Below, piece by piece: positions 1-5,900 of a DNA stretch of 10,901 bases; position 1 is the stretch's first letter; each line of letters starts with the position of its first letter. The notes beneath the pieces were generated by a model. The model did no database searches. It saw nothing but the letters and a program-made list of their open reading frames with translations, and was not told the origin of the DNA. The DNA lies in contig CAZPUJ010000073.1 of assembly GCA_964589725.1 (NCBI GenBank), positions 1 through 10,901 of the forward strand. Direction: 5' to 3'. Source of the DNA: CAYSHJ01 sp964589725. Its GTDB lineage: Bacteria > Planctomycetota > Planctomycetia > Planctomycetales > Planctomycetaceae. Position numbers and translations under genes: made by a program.

Positions 1-1
1 G

Positions 2-109
2 ATCCCCGAGAAGTACACCAAACCGAAAGAAAGCGGCTTGTCCTTCTCGGTGTCTGCCACCGGGCGAAACTACTTCGACATCAAACTCACAGGGAGCGCA
101 CCTCAGTAA
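2..109 (+). CDS. C-terminal end of a small transthyretin/carboxypeptidase-regulatory-like protein (partial)
   Basis: The window opens inside a gene. Frame 2 is open from base 2 and ends at TAA (107-109), giving 35 residues that begin IPEKYTKPKESGLSF and end LTGSAPQ. The pattern I-P-x-K-Y-x-x-P-x-x-S-G-L followed by a short beta-strand-like stretch (FDIKLTG) resembles the end of the small secreted lipoproteins with a carboxypeptidase-regulatory or transthyretin-like fold that are abundant in planctomycetes. That link comes from remembered family patterns, not a search. The N-terminus, where a lipoprotein signal would be, lies outside the window. A candidate terminator hairpin follows about 50 bases downstream. 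The reading frame is convincing; the family name is moderately so. Confidence 0.6.
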   Translation: MPEKYTKPKESGLSFSVSATGRNYFDIKLTGSAPQ

Positions 110-156
110 GAACCTGTCCAAGAACAACATCGTGTTTTCAAGAGCGCGAACGGCTT

Positions 157-181
157 AAGGCCACATTTTCAAGCTGGCCTT
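157..181 (+). terminator. Candidate terminator hairpin after the first gene
   Basis: AAGGCCA (157-163) and TGGCCTT (175-181) form a perfect 7-bp stem around an 11-base loop. It lies about 48 bases after the stop codon of the first gene. The U-tract is only two or three Ts, so intrinsic termination would be weak. It could equally be a chance dyad in a decayed region. Confidence 0.35.
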
Positions 182-200
182 TATCCGTGGTCGTGTCTGA

Positions 201-368
201 ATCCGTGGGGGGCAATCAATCAGGTTGACCGACGGCATCGATGCACTGGCGGGCGGTCTGGGCACGGACACGCTCACCGGCAACGACGGCGACGATGTGA
301 TCGTGGGACTGCCGTCGGAGATTGACGAAGCGTTCTCAGTCGACTTCAGCGGACAAATGCCTCACTGA
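201..368 (+). pseudogene. Remnant of an RTX (hemolysin-type calcium-binding repeat) protein
   Basis: After an in-frame stop at 198-200, a frame stays open to TGA at 366-368. It encodes two consecutive RTX nonapeptides, GGLGTDTLT (252-278) and GNDGDDVIV (279-305), matching the consensus GGxGxDxUx. A short tail follows, LPSEIDEAF and onward to MPH. RTX repeats bind calcium in a parallel beta-roll and normally occur in long arrays in large secreted proteins. Here only two remain, with no ATG start and no export signal. A TTG at 225 could open a peptide of about 47 residues, but nothing suggests it is used. The simplest reading is the 3' scrap of a larger gene. The RTX identity is clear at motif level; pseudogene status is inferred from size. 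Confidence 0.55.
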
Positions 369-384
369 TCGCTCCAGATCCTGA

Positions 385-942
385 TTGCTCGCTCCGCGTC
401 CGAAGCATTCGAACGAAAGATGCCCCGACTCGCCTCAAGGTTGGCGAGCTTTCAAACGCGACGGTGGTTGTCTGATCGACGTGTCGAGCGGCGAGGTGGT
501 GGCTCGCGGATTCTCGATTCCGCATTCGCCGCGCGTGTATCGCGACCGAATCTGGTTGCTCGATTCCGGAACGGGGCGGCTGGTCACAGTGGATGAGCGA
601 AGCGGAGTCGCCGAAACGGTGGCCGAGCTTCCCGGTTTCACGCGCGGCTTGGCGTTCGCCGGAGATTACGCCTTTGTCGGTCTGTCGCAAATCCGAGAGT
701 CGTCCACGTTCGGCGATCTGTCGATCACGCAACGCCTCTCGGCAGACGAACGCAAATGCGGCGTGTGGGTCGTGCAACTGAGCACCGGTGCGATCGTCGC
801 TTTTCTGGAATTTGAACGCCGCGTGCAAGAGATTTTCGACGTGCAATTGCTCACAGGCATCCGCCACCCGGCTGTGGTCGGACTGCAAAAGGACGACGTG
901 AATCACCGCTACGTGGTTCCGTCGCGGAGTCCACGACCGTAG
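385..942 (+). pseudogene. TIGR03032/DUF4915-family protein, C-terminal half only
   Basis: The frame opens at a TTG (385) directly behind an in-frame TGA (382-384) and runs 185 codons to TAG (940-942). From about residue 19 the protein looks like the C-terminal half of the uncharacterised TIGR03032 (DUF4915) family. Marks are KRDGGCLIDV, the GFTRGLAF stretch, FVGLSQIRES, the ADERKCGVWVV segment, AFLEFERRVQEIFDVQLL, and HPAVVGLQKD near the end. The family is thought to be beta-propeller-like and its function is unknown. Full members are, from memory, well over 300 residues, so the N-terminal half appears lost. Residues 1-18 look unrelated and overlap the decayed RTX region. The rest is uninterrupted and well conserved, so the loss may be recent, or the fragment may still be made. 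Homology is confident; the pseudogene call is moderate. Confidence 0.65.
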
Positions 943-943
943 T

Positions 944-962
944 CACAAGCTGCCAGCTTGTG
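944..962. repeat. Perfect 9-bp inverted repeat just after the TIGR03032 remnant
   Basis: CACAAGCTG (944-952) and CAGCTTGTG (954-962) are exact reverse complements around a single C, beginning one base after the stop codon at 940-942. In RNA the central pairs would open into a small loop, leaving a stem of about 7-8 bp. No T-run follows on either strand. It could be a weak terminator or a copy of a dispersed palindromic repeat. It shares the CAAGCTG core with the larger hairpin at 1000-1037. Confidence 0.5.
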
Positions 963-999
963 AGCCGATCACGCGAATGATCGTTGGAGGCGAATTCGC

Positions 1000-1037
1000 G
1001 CTCGTCGCGCGCAAGCAAGCTGCTTGCGGCTACGAGC
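1000..1037. terminator. Two-part hairpin at the 3' end of the radical SAM gene
   Basis: GCAAGCA (1011-1017) pairs with TGCTTGC (1021-1027) around AGC, and outer arms GCTCGT (1000-1005) and ACGAGC (1032-1037) pair across an internal bulge. The right outer arm touches the stop codon of the radical SAM gene (1039-1037, - strand), so the structure would form at the end of that transcript. There is no clear U-tract, so it may act as a stabilising 3' structure or a dispersed palindromic element rather than a classical intrinsic terminator. Confidence 0.45.
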
Positions 1038-2284
1038 TACGGCTGGGCGGCCAGCACTCCCGGCGCGGAGGAGTGGCTGTGGTCGTGGCCGGTGTAGACG
1101 CCGAAGTCGGCGAACAGGTATCGCTTCAGCAGGCGGTAGGCCCAGCTCTTCTCCGGGATTTCGTGGCCGGGGTTGAACTGCGACGTGCGAGTCGTCATCG
1201 CTTGCAGTTCGGCCAGCGCGGTGTGCCGAGCGGTCGTGTCCTTGGCTCCGTGCAGCACGACGAGGTTGTGCAGCAGGTCGGGGCGTTCGAGCACAATGCA
1301 GCCGCGCGTCGTCTTTTGAGCCAGTTCACGGAAATCTTTCAGGAACGTCGACTGCAAGAATTTTTCTCCCAGCGTGCGCGACGTGTCGTGGATCGACTCC
1401 GTCGCGAATTGGATGATCGGGCAGGGCTCGATGTCGCCCCACGGGTTGATGTGATGGCTGATGCCGGTCGCGGCCGGGCAGAGTGCTCGACCCTCGCCGT
1501 CGAAATAGGCGTCGATGATCGCGATGGGTTTTTTCGCGCGCATCTCGACCACAAACCTTCGGACGCGAAGCTGTTGTTCCGGCGTCAGACACAGGTCCGG
1601 ACAGGCGTCTGGTCCCATCGGGCGATAGACGTGAAACCAGGTGTAGAACACACCCATCTCGATCAGCCGGTCAACCCATTTCTCGGTGACCAGGTCGTCG
1701 ATGTTCGTCATGCAGACGCTGGTGCAGACGCCGGTCAGCAAATTGTTTCGCAAGCAGGCTTCGATGCCTTGCATTGTCTTGCTGAGCACTCCGTCACGGC
1801 CGCGGCGTTCGTCACTGATGATCTCGGTTCCCTCGATGCTGATCAGCGGAGTAAGGTTGCCGATCTGCCGCAATCGCTTGGCGACTTCGTCCGTGATGAA
1901 GTGACCGTTGGTGAAAACTTGGAAGTAGCAATCCGGATGAGCGGCCAGCATGTCGAGCAGTTGCGGGTGCATGAACGGCTCGCCGCCGACGACGCCGAAG
2001 AAGGCGTTGCCCATCTCCTTCGCTTCCCGGATCAGCTGATTCCAGGCGTCGAGATCAATCCGTTCTTGCTTGGCCGCGACATCGACCCAGCACCCCTGAC
2101 ACCGCAGGTTGCACGAGTTGATTACCGACACATACAGAAACGGCGGGAAAAATTCGCCGTGCCGCAGCCGGCGTTTGTATTTGATCACCGACAGCGTCCC
2201 TTTGACGCCCATGTTCCAGAGGAACTTGGCGACCAACCGCTTGTCGGTCTCGAAGAGCACGCGTTTGGCCATTCGCAGGTACAT
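1037..2284 (-). CDS. Radical SAM protein with SPASM/twitch-like C-terminal cysteines
   Basis: This is a cytoplasmic enzyme that should cleave S-adenosylmethionine with a [4Fe-4S] cluster to make a 5'-deoxyadenosyl radical; the substrate is unknown. Numbering below is from the ATG at 2284. The cluster motif CNLRCQGC lies at about 58-65 (CxxxCxxC), GGEPF at 100-104 is the SAM-binding glycine motif, and SIEG near 149 fits the barrel core. Beyond the barrel, cysteines at about 269 (ALCPAA), 288 (IEPCPII) and 329 (TRGCIV) suggest an auxiliary iron-sulfur cluster, as in SPASM or twitch subfamilies. The tail ends in a His-rich stretch (GHDHSHSS). The frame also opens upstream at a TTG (2314) overlapping the antitoxin stop. 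I prefer the ATG at 2284 because MYLRMAKRVL looks like a natural family start; ATG 2272 is also possible. It lies downstream of a toxin-antitoxin pair and may be co-transcribed. MoaA- or HpnH-type activity cannot be assigned. Confidence 0.88.
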   Translation of the reverse strand: MYLRMAKRVLFETDKRLVAKFLWNMGVKGTLSVIKYKRRLRHGEFFPPFLYVSVINSCNLRCQGCWVDVAAKQERIDLDAWNQLIREAKEMGNAFFGVVGGEPFMHPQLLDMLAAHPDCYFQVFTNGHFITDEVAKRLRQIGNLTPLISIEGTEIISDERRGRDGVLSKTMQGIEACLRNNLLTGVCTSVCMTNIDDLVTEKWVDRLIEMGVFYTWFHVYRPMGPDACPDLCLTPEQQLRVRRFVVEMRAKKPIAIIDAYFDGEGRALCPAATGISHHINPWGDIEPCPIIQFATESIHDTSRTLGEKFLQSTFLKDFRELAQKTTRGCIVLERPDLLHNLVVLHGAKDTTARHTALAELQAMTTRTSQFNPGHEIPEKSWAYRLLKRYLFADFGVYTGHDHSHSSAPGVLAAQP

Positions 2285-2310
2285 GGACGAGATCGCTATC
2301 ACAAGGGGAA

Positions 2311-2610
2311 TCAATGGGAAGTGCTCTTGGCCTTCTTGAGGCGCGACCGGCGTTCCTTCACAGCTTTCCAGAATTCATCACTGGAGAGTCCTTTGCCGGC
2401 TTTGATGCTGGCTCGGGATTTATTTAGCAGCGCTTGGAAACGTGGTGAGTAGGCCAAAACCAATCGTTCCAAGTCATCTTCATCCATCGGCACAAGTAAT
2501 GCTGCGACAGCTTTTCCGTGGCGAGTGATCACGACTGGACCTTCGGTTTGGCATTGATCCACATAGCTACCCAGACTCGCCTGCACCTTTGTTAGCGATG
2601 CAATTTTCAT
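2311..2610 (-). CDS. Phd/YefM-type antitoxin
   Basis: This 99-residue protein is the likely antitoxin of a type II pair. The N-terminal part (MKIASLTKVQASLGSYVDQC, then GPVVITRHGKAVAALLVP) has the Phd/YefM pattern: a short beta strand, a helix, and the V-V-I-T-R-H-G-K-x-V-A-x-L strand-turn-strand. That fold dimerises, binds DNA and usually autorepresses its operon. The C-terminal half is charged and helical (SPRFQALLNKSR to KERRSRLKKAKS), as expected for a flexible toxin-wrapping tail. The ATG at 2610 overlaps the toxin stop by four bases (ATGA), implying translational coupling. A GGAAGGA purine run sits just upstream, inside the toxin gene, and serves as its ribosome binding site. The frame extends further upstream to 2748, but that part lies inside the toxin gene and is not family-like. 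The gene order, toxin first, is the reverse of classic phd-doc or yefM-yoeB. Confidence 0.87.
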   Translation of the reverse strand: MKIASLTKVQASLGSYVDQCQTEGPVVITRHGKAVAALLVPMDEDDLERLVLAYSPRFQALLNKSRASIKAGKGLSSDEFWKAVKERRSRLKKAKSTSH

Positions 2611-2930
2611 GGTTGGAATTCCTTCCCGCCGAAGAACAGACGTTCGCGATCCTTCGTGCCGATGGCCAAAACCGTGACCAAGCAACCGACGGCATTTATT
2701 TCGTAAAAAACTCGAAAGCGGTTGAGCGGTCCGCACCTTAGTTCCCACGACGCTTCGTAAGGAGCGGGTTGACGTAAGCGCTTTCGGTTGCGGGTTTCAA
2801 TTTCGGGAGTATGAGTCAATTGATCGTCGATAGTCTGCTCGATCACGCGATGGTGTTTCGATTCGATTCCACCTAAGTGCTCAATTGCCTGCGGAGCAAA
2901 TACCAATTTATAAGGGGGCTGACGCGGCAT
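2607..2930 (-). CDS. RelE/ParE-superfamily toxin
   Basis: The product has 107 residues, a normal length for RelE/ParE toxins, which cleave mRNA at the ribosome (RelE type) or inhibit gyrase (ParE type). The sequence shows the family core: YKLVFAPQAIEHL at the N-terminus, a helical region around HHRVIEQTIDDQL, a basic stretch NRKRLRQP, then WELRCGPLNRFRVFYEI and VTVLAIGTKDRERLFFGGKEF. The R-x-F-Y and A-I-G-x-K-D-R motifs are typical of RelE-like members. Which activity it has cannot be told from sequence alone. The ATG at 2930 has no strong Shine-Dalgarno sequence. A candidate promoter lies close upstream (2939-2966), and transcription from it would start near the ATG, so the message could be leaderless. 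The stop overlaps the antitoxin start. The FtsK-type gene ends 63 bases upstream, so readthrough is also possible. Confidence 0.87.
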   Translation of the reverse strand: MPRQPPYKLVFAPQAIEHLGGIESKHHRVIEQTIDDQLTHTPEIETRNRKRLRQPAPYEASWELRCGPLNRFRVFYEINAVGCLVTVLAIGTKDRERLFFGGKEFQP

Positions 2931-2938
2931 GAATCAGT

Positions 2939-2966
2939 ATCATAGTTCGACTCTCAAGGTCGGCAA
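2939..2966 (-). promoter_or_regulatory. Candidate sigma70-like promoter of the toxin-antitoxin pair
   Basis: Read on the - strand, TTGCCG (2966-2961) and TATGAT (2944-2939) are separated by 16 bases. They match the -35 consensus at 4 of 6 and the -10 consensus at 5 of 6 positions. The -10 box ends 8 bases before the toxin ATG, so the start site would fall at or very near the start codon. It sits in the 63-base gap after the FtsK-type gene, which is where a TA promoter is expected. Planctomycete promoters are not well characterised, so this is only a candidate. Confidence 0.4.
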
Positions 2967-2993
2967 TTCTGGTGAGCCGATTTACCTGCTTGG

Positions 2994-5900
2994 TCACAAA
3001 ATCGTGAACTGTGACAAATCCTCGCCGACGGGGACACTTGTGTCGGCTTCTTGATCGGCGACGTTGCCTTGCCAGCGGCGGCTGATATCGGTCAGCCATT
3101 CGACGGGCGGCGACCCGTACGGACGGAACTTTTCGTTCGAGCCTTGATCGACCAAATGCAGGATCGCGCGGTTCGTGCCCAGTTTGCCGGCGAGCGGGGT
3201 GTCGATCAGGTTGCTCGAATCCGACGGACTCATTTGGAAAACGATTCGCAGTTCGAATTCGCGCAGCGTTTGCGAGCTGAACCAGCGGCTGACGTTATTG
3301 TATGTGTCGCTCCATGCGAGCGTGTGCAGGCCCAGGCCGGGACCGTTTTTAAGCAGGTCGGTGAATTGTTTGTTCGGACTGACTTTCTTTTCGCCGCCGA
3401 AACCGGCGAAGCCGAAGTCGTCGTCCGCTTTTCGTAGATCGCGGAAGCGGCCAAGATTGAACACCACCAGAAAGATCGGCGACTCGTTGCGCGCGCCGGC
3501 CTGTTCGCGGCGAGCGAGTTCGGCAGAGAGACTCGACAGCACGGCGGGTACGTCGTGTGGGTCCCCAAGTCGCACGTCATGCGGCAGGATGTCTTTCAAC
3601 CGCCGCCAGGTTTCGACGGACTGTCCGTCGTCCAGGTTGTCATCGAGGATGATAAACTGCGGGGCGGGATGAACGTTCTCTTCTTTGGGCTCGCTTTGAG
3701 AGTCGGCAGCCGCTGACGACCCATCTCCCCAACCTTCTTCCCGGCGGAGAGAGGGGGCCGGAGATGACGGGGCGAATTGGCACGCGAGGCTGATTACGCT
3801 GGTCGCGAACAGGCCGATCACGGCGGGTTCGTTTTGTCCCACGACCAACAGGTTCTGGCCGCCTTGTGGCCGGAAGCTGACGGCGGTTGGGTCTTTGATC
3901 GCGACCGCTTCGCCGAGCCACGTGATTTTTTCGGGCAACGGATGCTCCCACAGCGGCGTTTCGATCAGCGCTCCCAAATCGCTATTGCGGCGTGGGTCGG
4001 CGGGGATATTTCCTTCAAAGACGATCGCTGGCGGGACACGCACACCACGACGGCGCATCAGCTCTTGAATTCTGTCGAGATGCACATCGCGGCGGTCGTC
4101 GTCGAGCCACGCGATCTGAAATGGGTGATTGCCTTCCATCAGCCCGTTCGCATCGTTGTAGATCGCTTCGCCCGGTCGAGTCAGCAGGCGTGCGGCGGTG
4201 TTGTCCTCGCTCAAGATCAAGTGCGCGTCGCTCTCGCTGCACTGCAACGCGATGCGCACCGCCATTTGTCCCAGCGTGCTGCGAGCCAGCGAGTACGCTC
4301 CGCCGAGCGTCTGCGATCCGAGCAACACGTGAATGCCGAACGCACGACCTTGCCGCACGAGTCGGTCGAGCAACAAGGCTGCCGTTTGCGAGTGCTTGTC
4401 GTCCTCGACAAAGAACTCTTGGAACTCGTCGACGACGAGCAGAATGCGCGGCATCGGCTCGTCGGGACGAGCCGCGCGAAAGCTGGCGATGTCTTGCACA
4501 CCCAGATCGCGGAAAATGTCGCCGCGCTCTTTCAGCACGCCGTCCAACCGTTCGAGCACGCTGACGCCGAACTCCCGATCGCTTTCGATCGCGATGACTC
4601 GCGCGTGCGGAAGTTCGTGTGTCGCGTATGTTTTGAATTCAACCCCTTTCTTGAAGTCGATCAGATAAAACTGGACTTGGTCCGGCCCGTAATGCAGTGC
4701 AGCGTTCGTGATCAGGATGTGCAGGAACGTCGATTTGCCGGAGCCCGTCTTTCCGGCCACAAGCACGTGCTGCGACGTTCCTTTGCCCAGCCGCAAGTGC
4801 TGCAACTTCGTCGCCCCCGCGCGGCCCAGCGGCACATCCAGCCCGCCGCGGCTGTCGCTCGTCCAGAGTGATGAGTCCTTTGGGGCGATCCGTTCGAAAG
4901 CGACTTCGACGCGGCGAGCATCCTTCGATTCGTTCCCGGCGGCTTTGACGAGTCGTGTGAAGAGATCGGGTTCCGGCGGCGCGTCGAATCGCAGCGGGAG
5001 TGGACGGAGTTCGGGATCGGCGGTCACGAAGCCGGTCGAAGTCCAATCAAACACCGTCGCGTTGCTTTCGAGATCTTTGAGGTCAAAGTTCAGCGGCAGA
5101 CGAAGCTTCGTGTCGACGCTGGCCAGCATGAACACGCCGCAGCGCGGGCCGCTTTGAGCGATGCTCACCAGACGCCGCGCGGCGCTGTCGCTGAAGTTGG
5201 CGGGAAAGTTTGCGACCACCAAGACTTGATACGGCTCGGCCACTTCTCCGGCGTGCTCGTTGTATTCTTGAATCGAACGGAATTCGTTGCGGAGGTATTT
5301 CTGGAAGACGTTTTCCATGTGCTCCGTGAGGTCGACCAGTCGCTGCTCGATGTGCGATTGTTCGGTCCAAATGCGGCTAGTGATCATCAGTTCGTCGTAA
5401 TCGGCCAGATGCATGAAGGCGGCGAAGTTGTCGCCCAATCCGACCGGATCGAGGATCGTGAACCGAACTTTACCGCCGGGCAATGTCGTCAGCAGACGCA
5501 GCATCGTGTTCTGCAACGTCTGCGCGGCGGCAGAGCGACCTTCGTCGGCGACCTTCAACAGCAACGACGGCTGTTCCGGAAACGGCAAGCAAGCAGGCAG
5601 CGTCAGCGTCGTCCGTTCGGGCATGAGTTGCGGTTCGGCCGGCAGGCCCTGAGGAATCGCGGCCAAGCTGACCGCGAACGTGCCCAGCCGAATTGCCGGC
5701 GGAATCGTGGACGGCAGCTTGAGGTCGTTTCGACCGAGCGTTTCCCAGTCGCGGAACCACTCGTCCGAGAGACGGTTCATTTCGGCAGCGTCGTTCTCGA
5801 TTTCCTGCCAATGACTCAACCAGCGCTCGGCCATCGACCGCCACGCCGCTTGAAATCTCTTGCTGCACAGATCGACCGCTTCGTCGTGCCTCTTCCGCTC

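Noticed and set aside
346..906. - strand frame of 186 codons opposite the TIGR03032 remnant
   Set aside because: The opposite strand carries recognisable TIGR03032 sequence; this frame has no motifs.
977..2452. Long + strand open frame of 491 codons opposite the radical SAM and antitoxin genes
   Set aside because: It spans antisense to two genes with clear family motifs; its protein shows no recognisable domain and is Val/Arg/Asp-rich as expected for a GC-rich shadow frame.
2611..2748. N-terminal extension of the antitoxin to an ATG at 2748
   Set aside because: The extra 46 residues lie inside the toxin gene, and the Phd/YefM family begins at the ATG at 2610, which has a purine-rich ribosome binding site and the ATGA overlap.
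2993..3015. CRP-like site at the GTCACA/TGTGAC dyad
   Set aside because: The half-sites are in the wrong relative order for CRP (TCACA before TGTGA), and the spacing does not match.
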